Below are positions 1 to 6,117 of a stretch of 6,420 bases of DNA, piece after piece. The notes beneath the pieces are model-generated. The model was not told the origin of the DNA and ran no database searches. It saw only the letters and a program-made list of their open reading frames with translations. Position 1 is the first letter of the stretch, and the number at the start of each line of letters is the position of its first letter. Both the position numbers and the translations under genes were made by a program. Origin of the DNA: DATJWY01 sp035500775 (GTDB lineage: Bacteria; Pseudomonadota; Alphaproteobacteria; Acetobacterales; Acetobacteraceae); assembly GCA_035500775.1 (NCBI GenBank), contig DATJWY010000131.1, positions 1-6,420 of the forward strand, read 5' to 3'.

Positions 1-462
1 GACAATCGGGCGGTAACCGGTGCAGCGGCAGAGATTGCCGGCGAGACCGTCATTGATCGCGGCGCGCTCCGCTGGCCGCGCCTCCTGCCGCATGGCGAAC
101 AGCGACATCACGAAGCCCGGCGTGCAGAAGCCGCATTGCGAACCGTGATGCTCGACCAGCGCCTGCTGCACCGGATGCAATGCCCCGTCCGGCGCCTGCA
201 GATCCTCGACGGTGAGCAATTGCCGCCCATCCAGCGCCGGCACGAACATGATGCAGGCATTGACCGCGCGGTAGCGCAGCGCGCCGTCCTCCAGCTCGCC
301 GAGCACCACCGTGCAGGCGCCGCAATCGCCCTCGGCACAGCCTTCCTTGGTGCCGCAACGCCGCGCGACCGTGCGCAGATACTCCAGCACCGTCAGCGTC
401 GGATCGACATCCCGCAGCGTGACGTGCGTCCGGCCGAGCAGGAAGGAGATGGTCTCGCGCAT
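1..462 (-). CDS. xdhA: Xanthine dehydrogenase small subunit, N-terminal [2Fe-2S] part (partial)
   Basis: This is the first 154 residues of the iron-sulfur subunit of xanthine dehydrogenase, the molybdenum enzyme that oxidises hypoxanthine and xanthine to urate in the cytoplasm. The plant-type ferredoxin motif is visible as GCAEGDCGAC, giving Cys42, Cys47 and Cys50, with Cys70 in VNAC as the fourth ligand. The second cluster is held by CGFCTPG (Cys110, Cys113) and CRCTGYRPI (Cys145, Cys147). The phrases HHGSQCGFCTPGF and LAGNLCRCTGY are typical of bacterial XdhA, whose FAD domain follows this region. That part, and the molybdenum subunit XdhB, would lie beyond the left edge. The ATG at 462 is preceded by CGGGAG (476-471) inside the end of the upstream gene, and only 4 bases separate the two genes, so translational coupling is likely. 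A GTG directly before the ATG is a possible alternative start. A CoxS-type small subunit of another molybdenum hydroxylase cannot be fully excluded, but the urate context favours XdhA. Confidence 0.88.
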   Translation of the reverse strand, partial: MRETISFLLGRTHVTLRDVDPTLTVLEYLRTVARRCGTKEGCAEGDCGACTVVLGELEDGALRYRAVNACIMFVPALDGRQLLTVEDLQAPDGALHPVQQALVEHHGSQCGFCTPGFVMSLFAMRQEARPAERAAINDGLAGNLCRCTGYRPIV

Positions 463-466
463 CACG

Positions 467-1324
467 CTAGCTCCCGCGATACGTCGAATAGCCGAACGGC
501 GCCAGGATCAGCGGCACATGATAATGCCCCGCCGGATCATCGACGCGAAAGCGCACCGGTATTTGATCGTAGAATCCCGTGCCGTCCTGCCCAGCGGCCG
601 CGCGCCAGGCACCGACATCGAACACCAGCTCATACTGCCCCGCGCGCAACGCCTCGCCCTCCAGCAGCGGCGATGCCGAACGTCCATCCGCATCGGTCTG
701 GAAATGGCCCAGATGCACCCAGGCTTCCCCCTCGAGGCGGTAGAGATTGAGCGGCACCCCGGCGGCCGGACGGCCGCGCGCCGTATCCAGCACATGCGTG
801 GTCAGCCGGCCGGTCCACCCCGCGCCGAACAGATCCTCCAGACGGAAGCGCGCAATCGTGTTGACCTCGGCGAGCGCGATGGCGCGCTCCGCCTCCTTGG
901 TGTTGCGCAGCCGGGCATCGAGCGCGGCGAGGATCGCGCGCCGGTCCTTCTGGCCGCGCACGGCGATGATGAACGGAAAGCCGAACACCTCGCGATAGAC
1001 ACGGTTCTCGGCGGCGAAACGCTTCGCCTCCTCCGCGTCGAGCGTGGTGAGCCCAAGCTGTCCCTGCTCGGCGGCGGAAGCCTCGGTCAGCGTGGCCCCC
1101 GCCCCGAGTTCCGGATGCTCACACAACAAGGCAAGCTGCGCGTCGGCACCCGCCTGCTCCACCACCCGCGCCATCGCCGCGTGCAGCGCCGCCACATTGG
1201 CGAACGGCGCGGCGGCATAAACGGCGCGGGCCACCCAGGGCGAATGCTCGTAGATATGCGCGAGCCGGGCGACGAAATCCTCGACATCCAGCGCGTTCAG
1301 CGCCTCGATGGTCAGTGCCGCCAT
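467..1324 (-). CDS. uraD/uraH: Fused OHCU decarboxylase / 5-hydroxyisourate hydrolase
   Basis: This 285-residue protein joins two enzymes that convert 5-hydroxyisourate to S-allantoin. Residues about 3-165 are the helical OHCU decarboxylase: SPWVARAVYAAAPF near the N-terminus, His70 in CEHPEL, Glu86 in SAAEQ, FGFPFIIAVRG at 114-124 and Arg161 in IARFRL. By family knowledge this His, Glu and Arg are the catalytic set. Residues about 173-285 are the transthyretin-like hydrolase: LTTHVLDTARG with His177, TDADGR with Arg215, HYHVPL with His267 and His269, and the diagnostic C-terminal YRGS at the very end. Both active sites look intact. The hydrolase acts first in the pathway yet lies second in the chain, the same order as plant allantoin synthase. 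The start at 1324 is chosen because AGAGGA lies 5 bases upstream and the family's N-terminus begins there. An earlier in-frame ATG at 1345 would overlap puuD. The puuD stop is 1 base away, so the two genes are surely co-transcribed. Confidence 0.95.
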   Translation of the reverse strand: MAALTIEALNALDVEDFVARLAHIYEHSPWVARAVYAAAPFANVAALHAAMARVVEQAGADAQLALLCEHPELGAGATLTEASAAEQGQLGLTTLDAEEAKRFAAENRVYREVFGFPFIIAVRGQKDRRAILAALDARLRNTKEAERAIALAEVNTIARFRLEDLFGAGWTGRLTTHVLDTARGRPAAGVPLNLYRLEGEAWVHLGHFQTDADGRSASPLLEGEALRAGQYELVFDVGAWRAAAGQDGTGFYDQIPVRFRVDDPAGHYHVPLILAPFGYSTYRGS

Positions 1325-1325
1325 G

Positions 1326-2537
1326 TCATTCCTCTCCCGCGCCATGGTCGAACCACGCGGCGATCACCTGCCGCTCGTCCTCGGTAATGCCGGTCAGGTT
1401 ACCCAGCGGCATCGCGCGGGTCGTCACGGCCTGCTGGTAGATGCTCGGCGCGAGGCTGACGATCTCGGCCGGCGTGTCGAACATGATGCCTTTTGGCGGG
1501 CCGGAGAAGCCCTCGAAACTCGGATGCGCCGCGTGGCAGGTATGGCAGCGCGTCGCGATCACCTGCTCCACCGCGGCGAACCGCGCCGGCGGGGCCGTGG
1601 CCGGGGCCGGCGCCTGCTGCCGGATCGTCAATGCCACACAGGCGAGAACCGGCAGGGCCGCGGCCGGCCAGAGCCGCCAATCCGGCCGCGCGCCGCTATG
1701 CCGGACATTGAACCAGTGGCGGATCAGGAAACCGCTGATGAAGACCGCGATCAGCAGCAGCCAGTTCCACCGTCCCTGGAAGGTGAAGGCATAGTGGTTG
1801 CTGATCATCGTGAAGACGACCGGCAGCGTCAGGTAGTTGTTGTGCAGCGAACGCTGCTTCGCCTCCGCCCCGAGCGCGGGGTCAGGCGTCTTCCCGGCGA
1901 TGAGGTCGGCGACGACGCGGCGCTGATTCGGGATGATCACCATCGCCACGTTGGCGGCCATGATCGTGCCGACCAGCGCGCCGACATGCAGAAAGGCGCC
2001 GCGACCGCCGAAGACATGCGTATAGCCGAACGCCGCGACGATGAGCAGACCGAACCCGGCCACCGCCAGATGCAGCGTCTTCGCGCCCAGGCGCGACCGG
2101 CACAGCCGGTTATAGACGAGCCAGCCGAGCACGAGCGAGCCAAGGCCGATGGCATCGGCTTCCACCCCGCTCAGCCGCGCCACCGCCGGATCGATCAGAT
2201 AGAGGCCCGGATGCAGGTAATAGACCAGCAGCAGCAACAGGAAGCCAAAGATCCAGGTGGAATAAGCCTCCCATTTGAACCAGGTGAGATCGGGCGGCAT
2301 GAATTCCGGCGCCACCAGATATTTCCGCATCTGATAGAAGCCGCCGCCATGCACCTGCCAGGCCTCGCCCCTCACGCCCGGGCCGAGCCGCGCCTGCGGC
2401 TTCAGCCCCGCATCGAGCGCCACGAAATAGAACGATGCGCCGATCCAGGCGATCGCCGCCACCACATGCGTCCAGCGGACCACGAGTTCCGCCCAATCCA
2501 GCAGCAGCGACAATCCCATCCAGTTCACCCTCTCCAT
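1326..2537 (-). CDS. puuD: Membrane urate hydroxylase with C-terminal cytochrome c domain
   Basis: The product is a 403-residue inner-membrane protein of the PuuD family (DUF989), which oxidises urate to 5-hydroxyisourate and passes the electrons to its own cytochrome c domain rather than to O2 directly. About eight hydrophobic segments are visible, roughly at residues 22-41, 92-110, 129-147, 155-172, 182-203, 235-252, 258-275 and 289-305. A proline/alanine-rich linker (about 309-318) leads to a c-type heme domain at about 319-400, with CHTCH (Cys331, Cys334, His335) and a likely axial Met376 in RAMPLGN. The first part contains the family's VHGGGFYQMRKY and WFKWEAYSTW stretches. The ATG at 2537 follows GGAGG (2547-2543) by 5 bases; a second ATG six codons in is possible but less well placed. 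It is the first gene of the puuD-uraD/uraH-xdhA operon and diverges from puuE. The heme domain implies periplasmic cytochrome c maturation and a respiratory partner, neither of which is in the window. Confidence 0.94.
   Translation of the reverse strand: MERVNWMGLSLLLDWAELVVRWTHVVAAIAWIGASFYFVALDAGLKPQARLGPGVRGEAWQVHGGGFYQMRKYLVAPEFMPPDLTWFKWEAYSTWIFGFLLLLLVYYLHPGLYLIDPAVARLSGVEADAIGLGSLVLGWLVYNRLCRSRLGAKTLHLAVAGFGLLIVAAFGYTHVFGGRGAFLHVGALVGTIMAANVAMVIIPNQRRVVADLIAGKTPDPALGAEAKQRSLHNNYLTLPVVFTMISNHYAFTFQGRWNWLLLIAVFISGFLIRHWFNVRHSGARPDWRLWPAAALPVLACVALTIRQQAPAPATAPPARFAAVEQVIATRCHTCHAAHPSFEGFSGPPKGIMFDTPAEIVSLAPSIYQQAVTTRAMPLGNLTGITEDERQVIAAWFDHGAGEE
1330..1335 (-). promoter_or_regulatory. 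Ribosome binding site deciding the uraD/uraH start
   Basis: AGAGGA on the minus strand lies 5 bases before the ATG at 1324 and overlaps the puuD stop region. It supports that ATG over the upstream in-frame one at 1345, which has no such spacing and would add seven residues atypical of the family. Confidence 0.7.
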
Positions 2538-2644
2538 CCAGACCTCCGCCGCGCGCAGGTCGCCGCACGGCGCATCACATAGTCTTGCCGCGACCGCGCC
2601 CGTCGCGCCAGACTAAGCACGGACGCTTCGCAGGAGATGCGCGC
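2538..2644. promoter_or_regulatory. Divergent puuD/puuE control region with long dyad
   Basis: These 107 bases separate the divergent starts of puuD and puuE and must hold both promoters. Within them is a 36-base imperfect dyad at 2580-2615. Its outer arms are TAGTCT (2580-2585) and AGACTA (2610-2615), its inner arms CGCGAC (2589-2594) and GTCGCG (2602-2607), with a 7-base centre. The arms are joined by 3 bases on the left and 2 on the right. Read toward each gene, each half is GTCGCG, a few bases, then AGACTA, ending 42 bases before the puuD start and 29 bases before the puuE start. It may be an operator for a urate- or allantoin-responsive regulator, or two back-to-back promoter elements whose GACTA(A/T) acts as a -10. 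No convincing consensus -35/-10 pair was found. No regulator gene is visible nearby. Confidence 0.6.
2632..2636 (+). promoter_or_regulatory. Ribosome binding site deciding the puuE start
   Basis: AGGAG lies 8 bases before the ATG at 2645. The reading frame stays open upstream as far as 2435, but that extension would run through the control region and into puuD, so this site fixes the start. Confidence 0.75.
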
Positions 2645-3586
2645 ATGGCTCACGAGCCGACAGGAACCACGCTTCCCTATCCGCGCGACATGATCGGCTA
2701 TGGCCGCACCCCGCCGGACCCGCGCTGGCCCGGCCGCGCGCGCATCGCGGTGCAATTCGTCGTCAATTACGAGGAAGGCGGCGAAAACTGCATCCTGCAC
2801 GGGGACGCGGCCTCCGAAGCCTTCCTGTCGGAGATCGTCAACGCGCAGCCGCTGCCGGGCGCGCGCCACATGAACATGGAGAGCATCTACGAATATGGCA
2901 GCCGCGCCGGGTTCTGGCGTCTACTGCGCCTGTTCGGGGAACGCAACCTGCCCTTCACCTGCTACGCCGTCGGCATGGCGCTGGAACGCAATCCGGAGGC
3001 CGCGCATGCCATGCTGGAAGCGGGGCATGAGATCGCGAGCCACGGCTATCGCTGGATCGACTACCAGAATCTCGACATCGAGCGCGAGCGCGCCGACCTG
3101 CACCGCGCCATCGAGGTTCACACGCGCATCACCGGCTCGCGCCCGCTCGGCTGGTATCTCGGCCGGTGCAGCCCGAACACGCGGCGCCTGGTCGCGGAGG
3201 AAGGCGGCTTCCTCTACGACGCCGACAGCTATGCCGACGATCTGCCCTACTGGGACACGCGCCACGGCCGTCCGCAACTGATCGTGCCCTACACGCTCGA
3301 CGCCAACGACATGCGTTTCGCCACGGCGCAGGGCTTCAACTGCGGCGACCAGTTCTTCGCCTATCTCAAGGACGGGTTCGACGTGCTCTACCGGGAAGGC
3401 GAGACGGCGCCGAAGATGATGTCGATCGGGCTGCATTGCCGGCTGGTCGGGCGGCCGTCGCGCGCGGCCGCGCTGGCGCGCTTCCTCGACTATGTGCGCG
3501 GGCACGAACGCGTCTGGGTCTGCCGCCGCATCGACATCGCACGCCACTGGTACCAGGAACATCCCTACGCGCGCGATCCCGCCTAA
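2645..3586 (+). CDS. puuE: Allantoinase, polysaccharide-deacetylase type
   Basis: The 313-residue product is a cytoplasmic allantoinase of the PuuE family, which hydrolyses the ring of allantoin to allantoate. It is unrelated to the amidohydrolase allantoinase AllB and belongs to the NodB/polysaccharide deacetylase fold. The sequence follows known PuuE proteins along its whole length: PRDMIGYGR at 13-21, NYEEGGE at 41-47, MNMESIYEYGSRAG at 76-89, the EIASHGYRW active-site region at 129-137, PNTRRLVAEEGGFLYD at 177-192, PYTLDANDMRF at 215-225 and SIGLHCRLVGRP at 260-271. Length is normal for the family, close to 310 residues. It diverges from puuD across 107 bases, and its product completes the route from urate to allantoate. 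Its stop codon overlaps the stop of the convergent dioxygenase gene, so there is no room for a terminator between them. Confidence 0.95.
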   Translation: MAHEPTGTTLPYPRDMIGYGRTPPDPRWPGRARIAVQFVVNYEEGGENCILHGDAASEAFLSEIVNAQPLPGARHMNMESIYEYGSRAGFWRLLRLFGERNLPFTCYAVGMALERNPEAAHAMLEAGHEIASHGYRWIDYQNLDIERERADLHRAIEVHTRITGSRPLGWYLGRCSPNTRRLVAEEGGFLYDADSYADDLPYWDTRHGRPQLIVPYTLDANDMRFATAQGFNCGDQFFAYLKDGFDVLYREGETAPKMMSIGLHCRLVGRPSRAAALARFLDYVRGHERVWVCRRIDIARHWYQEHPYARDPA

Positions 3587-4545
3587 CCCGCCCGCTCCCG
3601 CCGGAAGCCGTACGTGGCATCCAGACGCTGCGCGAGATAGGTGCCGGCGCTGATCGGCGGATAGCGCGCCGGCCGCTCCGGCGAGACGCAGCCGGGCAGG
3701 CAGGCCACCTCCGCATCCGGATTGGCATCGAGGAAGAACGCCACCGAATAGCGCTCGCGCCCTTCCGGGTTCACCACACGGTGCGGCGTCGAGACATAGA
3801 TGTCGTTGGTCCAGCGCATCAGGCAATCGCCGATATTGCAGACGAAGGCCTGGGGAATCGTCGGCGCCGCGATCCATGCCCCGTCCCGGCGCCGCACCTC
3901 CAGCCCGCCGGCATCGTCGGTCAGCAGCAGGGTCAGGTTGCCGTAATCCGTGTGCTCACCGGCGCCGATCCGCTCCCCTGCGCCGCCGGCCGGGCGCGGC
4001 GGATAATGCAGCAGGCGCAGCGTCGCCGTCGGCTGATCGAACTTATCCTCGAAGAAATCCTCGGGCACGCCGAGATCGGTGGCGATCGCGCGATGCAGGG
4101 CGCGGCCGAGATGCCAGGCGGCGTCGTAATAACGCAGCATCGTCTCGCGCCAGCCCGGCAGATCCGGCCAGACATTCACGCCGCGGAACGCCTCCCCGGC
4201 CAGCACGCGCGGATCGCCGGCGGCGAGATCGAAGCCGATATTGAACGCCTCCTTCAGATCCGTGCCGCGCGCCGGGTCGAGGCTCTCGCCCTCCAGCGCC
4301 ACGTAGCCGCGATTATGCAGCGAGCGCCGGATGGAGAGCGCCTCCTTGCGCGGCAGGGGCTGGGCGAAGAACGCGGCGGCGGCGGCGAACACCGCGTCGA
4401 TCAGGGCGGCCGGAACGCCGTGAGTCGTCACATAGAAAAAGCCGATCCGCCGCGCCGCGTGGCCGATCGCATCCGCGACGCGGGCAAGGCTGCCCGGGCG
4501 GCCGGCGGTGAAATCGGAGAGGTCGATGATCGGGATATCGTCCAT
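3583..4545 (-). CDS. Isopenicillin-N-synthase-like Fe(II)/2-oxoglutarate dioxygenase
   Basis: The 320-residue protein is a non-heme iron oxygenase of the isopenicillin N synthase superfamily. An N-terminal DIOX_N region (about 4-120) starts with IPIIDLSDF and contains GFFYVTTHGVP at 35-45. The catalytic double-stranded beta-helix (about 175-275) has the iron triad His198 and Asp200 in EHTDYG and His255 in TPHRV. Arg265 and Ser267 in RYS fit the 2-oxoglutarate-binding RxS motif. All key residues are present, so it should be active. The substrate is unknown. True isopenicillin N synthase is unlikely, because nothing here concerns beta-lactams. It lies 41 bases after the amidohydrolase on the same strand and probably shares its transcript. 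GAGGAA (4560-4555) precedes the ATG at 4545 by 9 bases. Lying between an allantoinase and a deaminase-like enzyme, it may hydroxylate or demethylate a purine or related heterocycle; that is inference from context only. Confidence 0.88.
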   Translation of the reverse strand: MDDIPIIDLSDFTAGRPGSLARVADAIGHAARRIGFFYVTTHGVPAALIDAVFAAAAAFFAQPLPRKEALSIRRSLHNRGYVALEGESLDPARGTDLKEAFNIGFDLAAGDPRVLAGEAFRGVNVWPDLPGWRETMLRYYDAAWHLGRALHRAIATDLGVPEDFFEDKFDQPTATLRLLHYPPRPAGGAGERIGAGEHTDYGNLTLLLTDDAGGLEVRRRDGAWIAAPTIPQAFVCNIGDCLMRWTNDIYVSTPHRVVNPEGRERYSVAFFLDANPDAEVACLPGCVSPERPARYPPISAGTYLAQRLDATYGFRRERAG

Positions 4546-4586
4546 CGCGGCGTGTTCCTCGGCGCAAGAAATCCTGGGGAGGACGT

Positions 4587-5954
4587 CTATACGGGCGATA
4601 ACGCTCCCTTCTCATGCTCCCGCAGCCAGGCGCTCCGCCGCTCGATCAGCCCGGCGAAGGCCTGTTCAGCACCGGCGATGAAATCCGGCAAATCCCCGGT
4701 CAGCAAGCGCCCATTCTCGACCACGATCCGTCCGTTCACCATCGTCATCGCCACGTCGCCGCCCTGTGCCGCGTGCACGATATTATGGTGCAGGTTGGCG
4801 AAAGGCCCCTCCGGCAGGAACGGCGTCATCCGCGGCGTATCCGCGCGGAGCGCGACGATATCCGCCTTCTTCCCCGGCTCCAGCGAGCCGATCTCCCGCT
4901 CCATGCCAAGCGCGCGCGCCCCCTCGATCGTCGCCGAACGCAGCACGTCCCAGGAGCCGAGCGCCGCGGCATCCATCGCCCGCAGCTTGCCGAGCAGCGA
5001 GGCGATCTTCATCTCCTCGAACATGTCGAGATTATTGTTCTCCTTCTCGCCATCGCTGCCGAGCCCGACGGCGATGCCCGCCGCGATCAGATCGGCAACC
5101 GGCGCCGCCCCGCTCGCCAGCTTCATGTTGCTGGTGGGGTTATGCGCGACGCCCACCCCGCGCGCGGCGAGGCATGCGATCTCGTCCGGCTCCAGCCAGA
5201 CGCAATGCGCGAGCAGCACGGGCGCGGCATCCAGCACGCCGAGCTTCTCAAGGGCGCGGACCGGGCTCAGCCCGTGCCGCCGCAGGGTCTCGCCAATCTC
5301 CTCGCGGCTCTCATTGGAATGCGTGTGCAGCCCGACCCCATAACGGCCGCAGAGCGCGAGGGCACGCTGGCAGGCCTCCGGCGTCACGTAGAACTGATGC
5401 TCCAGCCCGACCCAGACATTGACCCGCCCCTCGGCGCCGCCATGCCATGCACGGATCAGCGCCTCGTTATCGTCCAGCGTGTCGAAGTAATCGAACCCCT
5501 CCGCCTCGCCGACATAGGGCACCAGCACCACGCGGTTGCCGAGCCACTCCGCCGCCCGCGCCGAGCCGGCCATGAAGCGCCACATATCCACGAGCGTGGT
5601 GGTGCCGGCGAGCAGGCTCTCGGCGTAGCAGAGCCAGGAGGCCGCCTCCGCCTCTTCCGGCCGCAGCACGCGATGCATCGGGTCGATGTAGAGGCGCAGC
5701 CAGTCCCAGAGCGGCAATCCTTCGGCGGTGCCGCGCAGCACGCCGGAATGGCAGTGCGTGTTGACGAGGCCCGGCATCAGCACGGCACGGCCGAAATCCT
5801 TCCGCTCGGCATCGGGCGCACGCGCCGCCAGCTCCCCGACCGGCCCGACCGCGACGATGCGGTCCTCCCGCACCAGGACACCCGCCCCGGTCAGCACCGG
5901 CGCGCCGGGCGCCATCGTCAGCACCGCCTCGGCGGTCAGCAGCAGACCAGTCAT
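4587..5954 (-). CDS. Metal-dependent amidohydrolase of the MtaD/TrzN/SsnA type, probable nucleobase deaminase
   Basis: The 455-residue protein belongs to the amidohydrolase superfamily branch that holds S-adenosylhomocysteine/methylthioadenosine, guanine, 8-oxoguanine and pterin deaminases and triazine hydrolases. The single-metal site is complete: His67 and His69 in PGLVNTHCHSG, His212 and Glu215 in HTHSNE, His250 in LLAHCVWL, and Asp301 in GLGSDG. Other family marks are AHNPTSNMKLASG at 270-282, NNNLDMFEEMK at 306-316 and the C-terminal IGSLEPGKKADIVAL at 355-369. The usual GTDG reads GSDG here and is followed by EKENNN. The start at 5954 is preferred: AAAGG lies 6 bases upstream and the family begins near MTGLLLTAEAVLTM, whereas the frame from 6062 adds 36 atypical residues that cross a hairpin. 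A deaminase acting on guanine, 8-oxoguanine or a similar ring would feed xanthine or urate to the neighbouring genes, but the sequence alone does not identify the substrate. Confidence 0.88.
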   Translation of the reverse strand: MTGLLLTAEAVLTMAPGAPVLTGAGVLVREDRIVAVGPVGELAARAPDAERKDFGRAVLMPGLVNTHCHSGVLRGTAEGLPLWDWLRLYIDPMHRVLRPEEAEAASWLCYAESLLAGTTTLVDMWRFMAGSARAAEWLGNRVVLVPYVGEAEGFDYFDTLDDNEALIRAWHGGAEGRVNVWVGLEHQFYVTPEACQRALALCGRYGVGLHTHSNESREEIGETLRRHGLSPVRALEKLGVLDAAPVLLAHCVWLEPDEIACLAARGVGVAHNPTSNMKLASGAAPVADLIAAGIAVGLGSDGEKENNNLDMFEEMKIASLLGKLRAMDAAALGSWDVLRSATIEGARALGMEREIGSLEPGKKADIVALRADTPRMTPFLPEGPFANLHHNIVHAAQGGDVAMTMVNGRIVVENGRLLTGDLPDFIAGAEQAFAGLIERRSAWLREHEKGALSPV

Positions 5955-5960
5955 TCGCGG

Positions 5961-5967
5961 CCTTTCC
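5961..5967 (-). promoter_or_regulatory. Ribosome binding site deciding the amidohydrolase start
   Basis: GGAAAGG on the minus strand lies 6 bases before the ATG at 5954. It is a modest match, but it agrees with the expected N-terminus of the family and argues against a start at 6062. Confidence 0.55.
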
Positions 5968-5991
5968 GGACACACCGGAGGAACGACCCTG

Positions 5992-6005
5992 TAGTCATGC
6001 GCGAC
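5992..6005 (-). promoter_or_regulatory. Copy of the puu promoter element upstream of the amidohydrolase
   Basis: In gene sense this reads GTCGCGCATGACTA and ends 37 bases before the amidohydrolase start. It matches the puuE copy GTCGCGCCAGACTA at 12 of 14 bases, in the same orientation to its gene and at a similar distance. The puuD copy has one extra base in the middle. No second inverted copy is seen here, so it is a single half of the puu dyad. It may be an operator half-site or a promoter core element. Confidence 0.5.
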
Positions 6006-6025
6006 CCCTTTTCCCAAACGGTTCC

Positions 6026-6059
6026 ACCCGCACCGGGCGCCGGGGAGCCCGGCGCGGGT
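6026..6059 (-). terminator. Terminator-like hairpin between the GNAT gene and the amidohydrolase
   Basis: Two 13-base arms at 6026-6038 and 6047-6059 enclose an 8-base loop. In minus-strand RNA all 13 positions pair, with one G-U in the middle; in plus-strand RNA that position is an A-C mismatch, which favours function on the minus strand. It lies 58 bases after the GNAT stop and 71 bases before the amidohydrolase start, a good place to end the upstream transcript. No U-run follows it, so intrinsic termination is uncertain. It may instead protect an RNA end or simply insulate the two genes. Confidence 0.5.
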
Positions 6060-6117
6060 CAATCAGGTGAGACGTGAACCCGGCATCAGCAACGCAAACC
6101 ACATGCCAGCCGCCGCT

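Noticed and set aside
311..1387. A 358-codon plus-strand frame opposite the fused decarboxylase/hydrolase and xdhA.
   Set aside because: It is antisense to well-supported genes and has a low-complexity composition without a domain.
1308..2582. A 424-codon plus-strand frame opposite puuD.
   Set aside because: It mirrors the puuD codons, is highly charged (Arg/Gln/His) and has no conserved features, while puuD on the other strand is unmistakable.
2435..2644. An N-terminal extension of puuE by 70 residues in the same frame.
   Set aside because: It would cross the divergent control region and the start of puuD. The extension is Pro/Ser/Arg-rich, and a good ribosome binding site precedes the ATG at 2645.
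2921..3877. A 318-codon minus-strand frame opposite puuE.
   Set aside because: It overlaps puuE in antisense and the dioxygenase in another frame, and no family is recognisable.
4586..4591. TATAGA on the minus strand, a possible -10 box for a separate dioxygenase promoter.
   Set aside because: No -35 match lies at a suitable distance, and the gap to the amidohydrolase is only 41 bases, so co-transcription is simpler.
3166..5343. A 725-codon open frame on the plus strand across the puuE end, the dioxygenase and the amidohydrolase.
   Set aside because: Its translation is rich in Arg/Ala/Pro with no recognisable family, and it runs antisense to two genes with complete active sites. Such long open frames are expected in GC-rich DNA.
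4614..6077. A 487-codon plus-strand frame opposite the amidohydrolase.
   Set aside because: It is an antisense shadow of a clear amidohydrolase gene, with no motif of its own and no supporting ribosome binding site.
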